In this document: one piece after another, positions 45,212-54,505 of the stretch
Layout of the letters: each line of letters opens with the position of its first letter
Numbering within the stretch: the stretch's first letter is position 1
Assembly: GCF_900142975.1 (NCBI RefSeq)
Contig: NZ_LT670848.1
Coordinates: forward strand, 1,860,001 to 1,924,000
Source: Salegentibacter salegens
Lineage (GTDB): Bacteria; Bacteroidota; Bacteroidia; Flavobacteriales; Flavobacteriaceae
Reading direction: 5' to 3'
DNA: 64,000 nucleotides
Translations under genes and position numbers: made by a program
The notes under the pieces: generated by a model
Told to the model about the DNA's origin: nothing
The model's database searches: none
The model's input: only the letters and a program-made list of their open reading frames with translations

Positions 45212-46390
45212 CTACTCTCCGGCCATAGCCACATTTTCTTTTCCCCGTTCATTGGCTCCATTCGCATTATTCCTCAAATTCCTTCTTACTGCTTTCTTTT
45301 TTAAAGCTTCAAAGGCAATTGCTACAATAATAAAAACCCCTAACATCGCCAGGCACATTCCTTCACTTTTAAGGTCTCTACTTAACATGATAAATAAAAT
45401 TATTACCGCGAGGTTTAATCCGCCAAGGACAAAACTGGCTTTTTTATGACTTAAACCATTATCCAAAAGCACGTGGTGCATATGATTACGATCGGCTTCA
45501 AAAGGGGTTTTACCGTTTTTTAATCGAATAATAATTACTCTTAAAGTATCAAAAATGGGCAGAAACAAAACAGCTAATGCAAAGAGAAGCGTGTTTTCTG
45601 GCACATAACCTTCTTTCATAAGGGGCTGGTATGGTTGCATTACTAAAATCTTTAAACTTAAAAATGCAATCATAAAGCCCATTACCAGGCTTCCCCCGTC
45701 TCCCATAAAGATCTTTCTTTTTCCACGGGAAAAATTAAACCTTAGAAAAGCACCAAGAATCCCTGCCGTACATAGACTTAATAATACAAAGTAAGGATGC
45801 CCGGTGGTATAAAAGACCAGGGCATAGGTAAGGGAAATTACAACACCTACAATTCCCGCCAGGCCGTCAATACCATCAATAAGGTTATAAGCATTTATTA
45901 ATGCTACTACTATTAAAACGTTAAAAGTATACCCCAGTATTGCAGGGATTTCAAAAACTCCTAAAAACCCATGCAGGCTTGTGAGTCGCAGTTCGGGAGA
46001 AAAAATAATAAAACCTGCGGCAAATAACTGACTAATAAACTTTAACCTGGCGGAAGAGATCACCATATCATCTTTTAAGCCAGCCATAAATAAAAAGGTA
46101 AGCCCTATTATAAGGTGATTCCCTGTAGGAGAGGTGCGTAAAGCCTGCAGCAAACTTATTATTAGCACCAGCACCAGGAAAAAGGCTACGCCACCAAAAG
46201 GAGGAATTGCAGTTTTATGGGAACTACGAGCATTTACTTCTTTCATCAGATTCTTTTCCCTGCTTACCCATAATACCTTTGGAGTAAAATACCAGGTAAG
46301 ACAAAAGGCCAGTAAGAACACGCCAGCAGCAAAAAATAAATAATGCTGATGAAATAGGTCTAACAAAATGTTTTGATCTAAAATGTTCAT
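45212..46390 (-). CDS. WecA-like undecaprenyl-phosphate sugar-1-phosphate transferase
   Basis: This 392-residue integral membrane protein with about eleven helices starts glycan synthesis by moving a HexNAc-1-phosphate from UDP to undecaprenyl phosphate. Family motifs: a cytoplasmic SRSSHKTAIPPFGG-like segment (ARSSHKTAIPPFGGVAF), NLIDGIDGLAGIVG with the catalytic Asp, FMGDGGSLVMGF, and the His-rich NHMHHVLLDNGL. The C-terminal 20 residues are polar and asparagine-rich. It is the last synthesis gene before IS copy 3 and the export genes. The exact sugar is not decidable; context suggests an acetamido sugar. Confidence 0.9.
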   Translation of the reverse strand: MNILDQNILLDLFHQHYLFFAAGVFLLAFCLTWYFTPKVLWVSREKNLMKEVNARSSHKTAIPPFGGVAFFLVLVLIISLLQALRTSPTGNHLIIGLTFLFMAGLKDDMVISSARLKFISQLFAAGFIIFSPELRLTSLHGFLGVFEIPAILGYTFNVLIVVALINAYNLIDGIDGLAGIVGVVISLTYALVFYTTGHPYFVLLSLCTAGILGAFLRFNFSRGKRKIFMGDGGSLVMGFMIAFLSLKILVMQPYQPLMKEGYVPENTLLFALAVLFLPIFDTLRVIIIRLKNGKTPFEADRNHMHHVLLDNGLSHKKASFVLGGLNLAVIILFIMLSRDLKSEGMCLAMLGVFIIVAIAFEALKKKAVRRNLRNNANGANERGKENVAMAGE

Positions 46391-46525
46391 GACATAAGGT
46401 TTTGGCGGGAATAACTAATCCCGAAATATTAAGATAGAGTGAAATTATCTATAAAGAGTAGTAGGTGCTTAGAAAGAATTTAAAGCATGACTTTTAGAAA
46501 ATGTCTAGGGAATATAGCTTTAAAG

Positions 46526-47758
46526 TTATAAAACTTCATTAATTACTTTATAAAGTTTATCTCCCAGGATATCGAAAGTATTATTTCTTTTTATATACTC
46601 CTTTCCTCTTTTGCCCATATCTGCTCGTTCCTCCGGAGACAAAAGGAATAAAGCATGAATTGCTCGATAAATCGATTTTGAATTTTCGGGTGGAATTACA
46701 ATACCACATTGAGCAATCTCTATAATATTATACTCTAATTTTGGTGTAGAAAGTATTATTGGTTTCCCCGAAATCATATATTCATAAGTTTTATTAGCAG
46801 ATACCCCATATTTGTATAATTCTGGAACATTTGCATAAGAAAAATATAGTGCATCGAAATGACTCAGGATTCCCGGGATAAAATTTTTCTCGACTTTGTT
46901 TATAAAAGTAATATTATTTAATCCCTTCGCTTTTCTCATTAACGCTTTTTTATCCGAACCATCTCCCACTAAGACAAAATGAACTTTAGTGTTGTGCTTT
47001 ATTAAATTGGCGGCTTCTATTAAATAAGACATTGCATTAGCTAACCCTAGAGAACCCGTATAGCCAATAATGAACTTATCGGTTGGAATTAAACTTAAAA
47101 TTTCTTTAGGTACCTGAACAGTTTTATCTGGAATATTAATACCATTATCAATCCATTTAAATCTAGGTCTTTTCTTTGTGATAGTAGCTATGTGCTTATA
47201 AGATAATTTCAGAGTAGAAACTATATAATCAACTTTCTTATACGCCACTTTTTCTGTGAAAGATAAAAATATTATAAAAGGATGATATTTTTTCTTCTTT
47301 CCTAAGGTTATTAAAGTAAGTGGCCAAATATCTCTTATTTCAAAAATAATTTTAGATTTATTATTCCAGTAAATCTTATTAAAAAAATAAACAAGCCAAA
47401 AAGGAACCATCGGAGCAGAAGGAGTTAATATAACCTCCGGTCCTATTTCTTTTCGAAGAAAGAATAATTTTGATGTAAATTCAAAAAAAGAAAGAACTCT
47501 ACCGATACTTCTTCCATCTCCATAATTTTTGATTTTGATCCAGTTAAATTCGACACCATCAAGAATTTCAGTTGTACAAATACCTGAAACTATAGGATTG
47601 TTATACCTCAAATGAGAATATGATCCAGAAAAAATCCTTACTTTAATATTGCGCTTCTGCAATTCTTCAGCTAAATAAAAATTACGGTAGACATTCCCGT
47701 ACTTAGGATGACCAATGTATTGGTCTATAAACCAAATTTCTTTATTTTTTTTGTCCAA
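46526..47758 (-). CDS. Glycosyltransferase family 4 (WbuB-like)
   Basis: This 410-residue GT-B enzyme of the surface polysaccharide locus has an N-terminal acceptor half (FIDQYIGHPKYGNVYRNFYL) and a donor half with FIIGYTGSLGLANAMSYLIE, FVLVGDGSDKKALMRKA and the EX7E-like region YGVSANKTYEYMISGKPIIL. The start is a TTG at 47758, since no ATG precedes the conserved N-terminal strand. It adds a sugar to the lipid-linked repeat unit at the cytoplasmic membrane face. It lies 72 bases behind the WbpB-like gene. Confidence 0.85.
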   Translation of the reverse strand: MDKKNKEIWFIDQYIGHPKYGNVYRNFYLAEELQKRNIKVRIFSGSYSHLRYNNPIVSGICTTEILDGVEFNWIKIKNYGDGRSIGRVLSFFEFTSKLFFLRKEIGPEVILTPSAPMVPFWLVYFFNKIYWNNKSKIIFEIRDIWPLTLITLGKKKKYHPFIIFLSFTEKVAYKKVDYIVSTLKLSYKHIATITKKRPRFKWIDNGINIPDKTVQVPKEILSLIPTDKFIIGYTGSLGLANAMSYLIEAANLIKHNTKVHFVLVGDGSDKKALMRKAKGLNNITFINKVEKNFIPGILSHFDALYFSYANVPELYKYGVSANKTYEYMISGKPIILSTPKLEYNIIEIAQCGIVIPPENSKSIYRAIHALFLLSPEERADMGKRGKEYIKRNNTFDILGDKLYKVINEVL

Positions 47759-47830
47759 AATTTATTTATTATAGGGTATTAGATATATTTTTAAACTTGA
47801 AAGTACCTAATGTTTGTTGAATTAGGTTTT

Positions 47831-48808
47831 TTAAAATTTCCCTTTTATAAAAGGGTGACTTACTAACTCTTTCTTAGCAAAAGGATGATATTCTCCTTTT
47901 AACCCAATAGGTTCAGCATTTCGTATATCATTAACAATCTCAATTGATTTACGCGCATCCTCTAATCCGTACCCCTGACCATCTAAAATACCCTGATATA
48001 CTTTAGTATGTAAATCTGTAAAACCTCCACTGAACTCTAGTTCGTCCCCTTCAATTGTAATTGATCTAAAAGTTCGTTGTCCTTTAACTTTTATTTCTTC
48101 TGGAAGAACATCATAATTAATAGATAAAAACCATCTTACTCGGGCTCTTTTAAATTCTAAGTAACCTGCTGCTCTATCGTGAGTCTGCACATGTACATCA
48201 TTTCTTTGTAAGTCACCAAAAACCCAGGATAGCATATCATAAAAATGAACTCCAATATTCGTTGCTATTCCACCAGATTTATCCCTATCTCCTTTCCAAG
48301 AAGTGTAATACCAATTACCTCTTGAAGTGAGATAAGTAAGATCTACCTCAAATATTTTATCCTTGGGTGCAGCATCTACTTTTTTCTTTAAATTAATAAT
48401 ACTTTCATGCAACCTTAATTGAAGGATATTCCACACTCTTTGACCGGTTTCCTCTTCCATGTTTTGCAGGGCATCTAAATTCCACGGATTTAAAACCAGT
48501 GGTTTTTCACAAATGGCATCTGCCCCTCTTCTTAGAGCCATCCTTATATGTGAATCATGCAAATAATTGGGAGTGCAAATACTAAAATAGTCTGGCGTTA
48601 TATTTTGTTCGTGTTTTAATTTTTCAATATGTCGATCAAAACGTTCTGTTTCAACAAAAAAATCAGCATCTGGAAAAAAACTGTCCATTATTCCCACACT
48701 ATCAAACCTATCTAATGCGGCGATCAATAGATTATTAGTATCCTTAATAGCTTTGAGATGTCTTGGAGCTATGTATCCTGAAGCTCCTATAAGTGCAAAA
48801 TTTTTCAT
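47831..48808 (-). CDS. wbpB: Gfo/Idh/MocA dehydrogenase, WbpB/WlbA-like
   Basis: The 325-residue protein matches WbpB/WlbA, which oxidises the C3 hydroxyl of UDP-N-acetylglucosaminuronic acid with NAD. Seen are the Rossmann start FALIGASGYIAPRHLKAIKD, DYFSICTPNYLHDSHIRMAL and the catalytic-lysine motif CEKPLVLNPWN, with NIGVHFYDMLSWVFG later in the fold. It overlaps the aminotransferase gene by four bases, which is expected because the two enzymes act in sequence and recycle cofactor together in P. aeruginosa and Bordetella. Confidence 0.85.
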   Translation of the reverse strand: MKNFALIGASGYIAPRHLKAIKDTNNLLIAALDRFDSVGIMDSFFPDADFFVETERFDRHIEKLKHEQNITPDYFSICTPNYLHDSHIRMALRRGADAICEKPLVLNPWNLDALQNMEEETGQRVWNILQLRLHESIINLKKKVDAAPKDKIFEVDLTYLTSRGNWYYTSWKGDRDKSGGIATNIGVHFYDMLSWVFGDLQRNDVHVQTHDRAAGYLEFKRARVRWFLSINYDVLPEEIKVKGQRTFRSITIEGDELEFSGGFTDLHTKVYQGILDGQGYGLEDARKSIEIVNDIRNAEPIGLKGEYHPFAKKELVSHPFIKGKF

Positions 48809-49917
48809 TGTATAGCGGTTTTAAGTTGGTTAGTTATGAATTCTATTTCCTTCGTTGTCAAATAAGGGTTCATAGGCAAGCTTAGAATCTCCCTAGTTAC
48901 CTTTTCTGTAACCGGAAAATCGCCCTCTTTATAATCCAGGTATTCAAAACATTCCTGCTGGTGTAGAGCCTTTGGATAATGGATTGCAGTTGGAATCCCG
49001 TTTCTTTTTAATTTTTCAACTGTTTCTGTGCGATTTTTTACCCTTATAGAATATTGCGCCCAAACAGATGTACTTTCAGGATTAACAGTCGGAATAATTA
49101 CTGCCTCTTTTAAGAATGATGTATATTTTTGAGCAACCCTTTGTCTGTTTGAAATATCCTGCTCATAGCTATCCAATTTTACATTCAAAATGGCTGCCTG
49201 TAAAGTATCCAACCTACCACCCATACCAATATATTTATGATGATAGCGTTCCATCTGGCCGTGGAGACGCAAACTTTTCATTTTCGTCGCAAATTCTGGT
49301 TCACTTGTAAATACCGCTCCCCCATCACCAAAGCAGCCCAGTGGTTTAGCCGGAAAGAAACTAGTACAGGCAAAGGTGCTGAGGTTACAGCTCCTCTTCC
49401 CTTTATAAGTAGCCCCAAAACTTTGAGCGGCATCTTCTATCACAAATAAATCATGTCTGATTGCAATTTCATTTATAAAATCCATGTCTGGAACCTGTCC
49501 AAAAATTGAAACGGGAATAATTGCTTTAGTTCTAGCAGTAATTTTTTCCTCAATCTTGGAAGGATCTATATTATATGTACTTTCTTCTATATCTACAAAA
49601 ACAGGTTTAGCTTTTAGAAAAGCAATGGTCTCTGCCGTAGCAATAAAGGTAAATGGTGTAGTTAATACTTCATCTCCTGGCTGAATATCCATTGCCATAA
49701 GTGCAAGTAAAAGTGCATCTGTTCCTGATGAACAGGAAATAGCATATTTTGCCCCTGTAAATCTTTGAAGTTTTTCTTCAAATTCCTTAACAGGTTCTCC
49801 CATAATGTAATTAGCATTTTGAAGTACTCCCTTAATAGCATTATCTATCTCCACTTTATGCTCCTCATAAGCCATTGGTAGATTAGCAAAATCGATTTTA
49901 TTAGTTATATTACTCAT
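48805..49917 (-). CDS. wbpE: DegT/DnrJ-type aminotransferase, WbpE/WlbC-like
   Basis: This PLP enzyme aminates the 3-keto sugar made by WbpB. From ATG 49917 it has 370 residues: MAYEEHKVEIDNAIKGVL, CSSGTDALLLALMAMDI, FVIEDAAQSFGATYKGK and CTSFFPAKPLGCFGDGGA, whose Lys forms the Schiff base. A longer frame to 49995 exists only because the IS4 element fuses 26 codons in front; ATG 49917 is the original start. In the ancestral order this ATG overlapped the wbpD stop by eight bases. The IS now lies 30 bases upstream, cutting the gene from its former upstream partner. Confidence 0.88.
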   Translation of the reverse strand: MSNITNKIDFANLPMAYEEHKVEIDNAIKGVLQNANYIMGEPVKEFEEKLQRFTGAKYAISCSSGTDALLLALMAMDIQPGDEVLTTPFTFIATAETIAFLKAKPVFVDIEESTYNIDPSKIEEKITARTKAIIPVSIFGQVPDMDFINEIAIRHDLFVIEDAAQSFGATYKGKRSCNLSTFACTSFFPAKPLGCFGDGGAVFTSEPEFATKMKSLRLHGQMERYHHKYIGMGGRLDTLQAAILNVKLDSYEQDISNRQRVAQKYTSFLKEAVIIPTVNPESTSVWAQYSIRVKNRTETVEKLKRNGIPTAIHYPKALHQQECFEYLDYKEGDFPVTEKVTREILSLPMNPYLTTKEIEFITNQLKTAIQ

Positions 49918-49947
49918 TAACTTTAATAACTTTATTATTTTTAAACT

Positions 49948-51335
49948 CACACTCATCCGAAAGTTTTTGACTTTAAACCTAAAACCTTCGGCCACCCCTA
50001 TTTTCAGGCTTCAATTAGGGCTAATGGGAGAAAATAAGTCTGGATCTACCCTATAGTGGAGTTTGGTCTGACCCCTTATTCTTTTCGCCCCTTCTCCTAC
50101 GGTATTGCAGGCATAATCGAGGGTAAGATAAAAACATAGACAGATCCTGATCTTTTCCACGAAATTGGAAAATGCATGTTCTTTTTTGGCTATTGTCCTC
50201 ACAATTATCTGGAGCAGCAAATAGGTTATGAGCGCGATGTATATTTGTGATTTTACGGCGTTCTCACTGGTTCCAAGGAAGGTCTTTATTTGGAGGTTCT
50301 GTTTTATCGCCTTAAAAAAAAGTTCAATATCCCATCGTTTTTTATAAAGGTCCGCGATGGTCCTGGCGCTCCAATCCAAGTTGTTGGTGATTATTTCTAT
50401 CACTTTGTTCTCGTCCTGCTTATAAACGTGCACCAACCGGAGAGGGTGTTCCGCAATGCCTGTTTCCACGGCCTTCTTGCTTGGTAAAACGATGATCTCG
50501 TCTTTTAGGATATCCTGATCGCTACCTTCGGGGAGCTCCAGTTCTTCCAAGGTTTGATAGACCGTATTGATCTTGATGCGAGTGACAAAAACATTTTCTG
50601 CCGCGATCCTCTGGCGCATCAACAGAAAATCGAAGTACGCCCTGTCCTCCACGATGACCGTTCCCTTTCGGAAAACGGATTGGGCCAGTCCTTTGCTGTC
50701 ATGGAGCTTTGCCTCTGTTATATTGACCATATCGGGGATCATCATGGCATCGTCCCAGCAGGTATGTATTTTTATACCTCCTTTAGCTGTCCGAAACTTT
50801 GCCCAATCGAACATGGACAGACATAGACTGATCGTGGTGCTGTCGATCAATTTTATGTCACGGTCTTTGATTTCCTTGATTATATGAGACTGTCCGTGCT
50901 TCGACAATAGTCGGCCATAGTGCCCTAACAACCGGTAATATAAGCTCTCGAAGACTTTATAACTCCTCTTTTTGTTGCCATCGCTCATGGTAGAACGCGC
51001 TGGGCTCTGCTCAAGACCCAAATCCGAAATAAATGTTTCGCTGACCCCGATACCAGTGGAAATGTCACTAAGAGTGTAGCATTTATTCAGCTGTCCGAAA
51101 GTTTGGGCAACGAATTGATCGTAGGTCTTATATCTGCTGCACCCCTTGTCGCCATTGTGCTCATCGGCACAACGCGTGAGCATCCAGCGAGGACATAGGT
51201 CAATTATTTGTCGAAGAAGAGGTTTGTTTGTATTTTTAGTGCGCCTGAAGAGTCCCATAAAAATTATTTTTTTTGTCCAAAACAAAAATAAGGGATTCTC
51301 AGGCTATTTTATTTTTCAACTTTCGGATGGTTGTG
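49948..51335 (-). mobile_element. IS4-family insertion sequence
   Basis: The element is 1,388 bp. The imperfect terminal repeats are CACACTCATCCGAAAGTT and (complement of the right end) CACAACCATCCGAAAGTT. It is flanked by a 9-base target duplication TTTTAAACT (49939-49947 and 51336-51344). It is inserted at the wbpD/wbpE boundary and has replaced the last codons of wbpD. Confidence 0.9.
50011..51258 (-). CDS. IS4-family transposase
   Basis: This transposase of about 415 residues (from ATG 51258) has a DDE domain: LIDSTTISLCLSMFDWAKF, VEDRAYFDFLLMRQRIA and, near residues 300-330, YKKRWDIELFFKAIKQNLQI, the Y-(2)-R-(3)-E-(6)-K signature of IS4-type enzymes. The N-terminal DUF4372-like segment (LRQIIDLCPRWMLTRC) is typical of Bacteroidota IS4 members. 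The frame is open to 51285, which would add nine residues. It is full length and probably active. Confidence 0.92.
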   Translation of the reverse strand: MGLFRRTKNTNKPLLRQIIDLCPRWMLTRCADEHNGDKGCSRYKTYDQFVAQTFGQLNKCYTLSDISTGIGVSETFISDLGLEQSPARSTMSDGNKKRSYKVFESLYYRLLGHYGRLLSKHGQSHIIKEIKDRDIKLIDSTTISLCLSMFDWAKFRTAKGGIKIHTCWDDAMMIPDMVNITEAKLHDSKGLAQSVFRKGTVIVEDRAYFDFLLMRQRIAAENVFVTRIKINTVYQTLEELELPEGSDQDILKDEIIVLPSKKAVETGIAEHPLRLVHVYKQDENKVIEIITNNLDWSARTIADLYKKRWDIELFFKAIKQNLQIKTFLGTSENAVKSQIYIALITYLLLQIIVRTIAKKEHAFSNFVEKIRICLCFYLTLDYACNTVGEGAKRIRGQTKLHYRVDPDLFSPISPN

Positions 51336-51888
51336 TTTTAAACTGATAAACTTCTTTTGTTTCTGGACATCTGGCATTTCGCTTCTCATCAAATTGAAGT
51401 TTATGACCATATTCACTTACCCAGCCAATTTGTTTTGCAGGGTTTCCTACCATTAAAGCATAATCTAAAACCGGTTTGGTAATGACCGCACCTGCCCCAA
51501 TCATAGAATATTTTCCGATTTCATTTCCACAAATAATCGTAGCATTTGCACCTATTGAGGCACCTTTCCTTACTATCGTTTTAATATATTGGGATTTTCG
51601 ATTTACGGCGCTCCTGGGATTAATTACATTAGTAAAAACCATCGATGGCCCCAAAAACACATCGTCTTCACAGATTACCCCTGTATAGATAGAGACGTTG
51701 TTTTGAACCTTCACGTTATGTCCCAGAACTACCTCAGGAGAAATAACCACATTTTGCCCGATATTACATCCATCTCCTATTTCACAGTTTGGCATAATAT
51801 GGGTAAAATGCCAAATTTTGACTTTTTCACCTATTTTCGCGCCTTCATCAATAACTGCTGTATGATGATAAAAATATTCTTTCTGCAT
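51316..51888 (-). CDS. wbpD: WbpD/WlbB-like N-acetyltransferase, C-terminus rewritten by IS4
   Basis: This left-handed beta-helix acetyltransferase (190 residues) acetylates the 3-amino group of the UDP sugar. Hexapeptide repeats run from [14 protein letters not shown] through [17 protein letters not shown] to [20 protein letters not shown] turns (here [19 protein letters not shown]). The last six codons, TQPSES and stop, come from the IS4 end. Before the insertion the frame read VYQFKNNKVIKVNE and stopped over the wbpE start. So nine native residues were lost and six gained. The catalytic repeats are untouched, so the enzyme may still work. Confidence 0.88.
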   Translation of the reverse strand: MQKEYFYHHTAVIDEGAKIGEKVKIWHFTHIMPNCEIGDGCNIGQNVVISPEVVLGHNVKVQNNVSIYTGVICEDDVFLGPSMVFTNVINPRSAVNRKSQYIKTIVRKGASIGANATIICGNEIGKYSMIGAGAVITKPVLDYALMVGNPAKQIGWVSEYGHKLQFDEKRNARCPETKEVYQFKTQPSES

Positions 51889-51958
51889 TATTCAAAAATA
51901 TTTAATGTCATAATATTAATTTTAAGTAACGACGAGTTATGTGACTGTAACTAGATAA
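51889..51958 (-). other. Short gap between IS256 and wbpD
   Basis: These 70 bases, ending in the target duplication CTAGATAA (51951-51958), are all that is left between wbpD and the IS256 copy. No promoter motif is evident, so wbpD expression may depend on read-through or on the IS. Confidence 0.4.
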
Positions 51959-51984
51959 GGGAGTGTTAGCTCAACTCTGTCTGC

Positions 51985-52016
51985 TTCTTCTCCCGGGGGT
52001 ACCCCCGGGAGAAGAA
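51985..52016. terminator. Perfect 32-bp palindrome at the IS256 transposase end, copy 1
   Basis: A loopless perfect palindrome centred on GGGGGTACCCCC with TTCTTCTCCC-type arms lies five bases behind the transposase stop. It may stop transcription leaving or entering the IS. The same palindrome is at 57633-57664 in the second copy. Confidence 0.7.
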
Positions 52017-52020
52017 AATT

Positions 52021-53259
52021 TTAGTTTTTCGTTTCATTGGTGGCTAAGTCCAACTCTAGCCGACCTTCAAATTTAATAGCTAATTGTTGAACTACCAAAC
52101 CCCAGTTCTGCAGTGGGGCGTTCCATTTCTTTTCAATTCTTCTGGTAGCTAGGTAAACCAGCTTCAATAGTGCCATATCATTGGTAAAAGCGCCTTTGGT
52201 CTTGGTTACTTTTCTTACCTGCCGGTGAAAAGCCTCTACGGCATTTGTGGTGTATATGAGTTTTCTAATGGGTGCGGTATATTCAAAATAAGCACTCAAT
52301 CGGTCCCAGTTATCATTCCAGGAACGGATCACTATGGGATATCTTTTGCCCCATTTTTCTTCCAGATCCAGTAAAGCCGATTCAGCCTGGTCTTTGGTGT
52401 CAGCCTTGTACACCAGTTTAAGGTCTTTCATAAAATCTTTTTGATCCTTACTGGCCACATACTTCATACTATTGCGGATCTGGTGGACAATACATAGCTG
52501 AATATCAGTCTTGGGATAAACAGAATGAATGGCTTCACTAAAGCCCGTAAGATTATCCGTACAGGCAATCAGAATATCTTTTAAGCCACGGTTGTTTAAT
52601 TGGGTCAGCACCTGAAGCCAAAAATTGGCCCCTTCACTTTCCGAGATATACATACCCAGCACTTCCTTTCTTCCAGCTTTATTTATTCCTAAAATATTAT
52701 ACAAGGCCTTGTGCTTTACTTTGCCTTCTTCGCGTACCTTGAAGTGCATCGCGTCGAGCCATAGGATGCAATATACCGGCTCCAAGGGGCGATCCTGCCA
52801 TTCCTTAACCTTGGGAATCACCCGGTCCGTAATATCACTTAGAACGTGTGTGGATATCTTGGAATCATACATTTCCTCTATATGAGCTGAGATATCCCGC
52901 AGGCTATTGCCCATCCCGTACATGCCTATAATCTGCTTTTCTAAATTATCGGCCAGGATACGCTGGCGTTTCGCTACGATCTCCGGCTCAAAGGTACTGT
53001 TACGATCCTGGGGCGTGTTAATGGTGACGTCCCCTTGGCTGCTCTTTAGGGTCTTTTTGCCTTTGCCATTACGCTTATTACCTGCTTTTGAGCCTTTTTC
53101 TTCATCGGAAAGGTGCGAAGACATTTCTGCTTCCAGGGCCTCTTCCATAAACTCCCTAAGCATTGGAGCAAAAGCGCCGTTTTTGCCGGTTAGGGATTCT
53201 CCTGATAAAAATTGTTTTAATGCTTTTTCCTTTAATTCCTTAATCTCTTCTTGTGTCAT
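52021..53259 (-). CDS. IS256-family (Mutator-type) transposase, copy 1
   Basis: This is a 412-residue transposase. The catalytic triad regions are LWLDAMHFKV, ACTDNLTGFSEAI and TTNAVEAFHRQVRKV, with the C-x2-H motif CIVHQIRNS that marks the IS256 superfamily. The N-terminal third is basic and binds DNA (GSKAGNKRNGKGKK). It is full length. It is identical to the one at 57669. Confidence 0.95.
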   Translation of the reverse strand: MTQEEIKELKEKALKQFLSGESLTGKNGAFAPMLREFMEEALEAEMSSHLSDEEKGSKAGNKRNGKGKKTLKSSQGDVTINTPQDRNSTFEPEIVAKRQRILADNLEKQIIGMYGMGNSLRDISAHIEEMYDSKISTHVLSDITDRVIPKVKEWQDRPLEPVYCILWLDAMHFKVREEGKVKHKALYNILGINKAGRKEVLGMYISESEGANFWLQVLTQLNNRGLKDILIACTDNLTGFSEAIHSVYPKTDIQLCIVHQIRNSMKYVASKDQKDFMKDLKLVYKADTKDQAESALLDLEEKWGKRYPIVIRSWNDNWDRLSAYFEYTAPIRKLIYTTNAVEAFHRQVRKVTKTKGAFTNDMALLKLVYLATRRIEKKWNAPLQNWGLVVQQLAIKFEGRLELDLATNETKN

Positions 53260-53407
53260 AATCTAGTCTAAAAATTTTAATTTAATTTTCAAAGTCTAGA
53301 CAGACTTGAGATTACACCCTCCTAGATAACTCTATTAGGCTAGTATTTCAAAATGATTTTGAAAACCTATTGGGTTAGTATATTTTAGTAATACTTCTAC
53401 AGTGAGA

Positions 53408-54496
53408 TTATATGAGATTCAATAATACCTTTACAATTCTTTCCGCAGTTTTTCCATCCCACAAAGGGATTTTTTGGCCTTTTTTCCAATTTCCCGAGAA
53501 TAATTTCTTCATGGCTGGTTTTATGGTTTGAGGATCAGTTCCTAACAATTCATTGGTTCCTAGGCTCATGGTTTCGGGGCGTTCAGTATTTGCCCGTAAG
53601 GTCATACATGGGACACCCATGACTGTAGTCTCTTCTGTAATACCTCCCGAGTCGGTTACGACCGCTTTGGCTTTTTCTACTAAATAATTAAATTCTAAAT
53701 AACTCAAAGGCTCTATCAGGTGTAATCTTGGGTGGGAAATACCTAACTTCTGTAGCATTTTAGCGGTCCTAGGATGAACCGGGAAGATCATGGGAAGATC
53801 GTTGCTATTTAGAATCAGTTCTTCCATTAAACCTTTCAGTTTATCTTCTTCATCTACATTGGCGGGTCGATGTAAGGTCATCACAAGATATTCTTTTTCT
53901 TTTAATTTCAGCTCATCCCAAACCTCGGGCTTTTGAAAACGTGACCTTTGTTTTAGGAGAGTATCAATCATGGTATTACCTACAAAAAAGATAGATTTTT
54001 CGTCTACTCCAGAATCCCTCAAATTTTTATTGGCAATATCTGAAGTTGTAAAGAAATAATTTGTTACGGCGTCGGTGGCCAAACGATTAATTTCCTCAGG
54101 CATACTCCAGTCTCCAGACCGAATACCAGCTTCGACATGTGCAACTTTAGTTTGTAGTTTTTGTGCAGTAATGGCACACGCCATTGTGGAAGTCACATCT
54201 CCTACGACTAAAACTATATCTGCAGGATTTTCTTGTAATTCTTTTTCAAACCTTATCATAATAGCTGCGGTTTGTTCGGCCTGAGTACCACTTCCTGAAG
54301 CGAGATTAATATGGGGTTCTGGAATTTCCAGTTGTTCAAAAAAATTCCCCGACATTTTCTTATCATAATGCTGTCCAGTGTGAACCAGACGATATTTGAT
54401 ATCTTTTCCTTTACTTCTTGAATTTTCAATAGCGTGGATGATGGGTGCTATTTTTACAAAATTTGGTCGTGCGCCTGCAATGATGGTTATTTTCAT
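53408..54496 (-). CDS. Non-hydrolysing UDP-GlcNAc 2-epimerase family, probably WbpI-like
   Basis: This 362-residue member of the WecB/WbpI family has MKITIIAGARPNFVKIAPII, LVHTGQHYDKKMSGNFFEQL, VVGDVTSTMACAITAQKL, HVEAGIRSGDWSMPEEINR and VTDSGGITEETTVMGVPCM. WecB makes UDP-ManNAc; WbpI epimerises UDP-diacetamido-glucuronic acid to the manno form. With WbpB, WbpE and WbpD in the same locus, the WbpI role is more likely, but sequence alone, unaided by alignment, does not settle it. It lies ten bases behind a glycosyltransferase and upstream of IS256. Confidence 0.85.
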   Translation of the reverse strand: MKITIIAGARPNFVKIAPIIHAIENSRSKGKDIKYRLVHTGQHYDKKMSGNFFEQLEIPEPHINLASGSGTQAEQTAAIMIRFEKELQENPADIVLVVGDVTSTMACAITAQKLQTKVAHVEAGIRSGDWSMPEEINRLATDAVTNYFFTTSDIANKNLRDSGVDEKSIFFVGNTMIDTLLKQRSRFQKPEVWDELKLKEKEYLVMTLHRPANVDEEDKLKGLMEELILNSNDLPMIFPVHPRTAKMLQKLGISHPRLHLIEPLSYLEFNYLVEKAKAVVTDSGGITEETTVMGVPCMTLRANTERPETMSLGTNELLGTDPQTIKPAMKKLFSGNWKKGQKIPLWDGKTAERIVKVLLNLI

Positions 54497-54505
54497 TTTT
54501 TTTAA

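Larger units (their letters stand above)
51959..53321 (-). mobile_element. IS256-family insertion sequence, copy 1
   Basis: The element is 1,363 bp with imperfect terminal repeats (GGGAGTGTTAGCTCAA on the left; GAGGGTGTAATCTCAA on the right, complement). The 8-base target duplication CTAGATAA is intact (51951-51958 and 53322-53329), so this copy is a simple insertion between wbpD and wbpI. It is identical to the copy at 57607. Confidence 0.93.
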
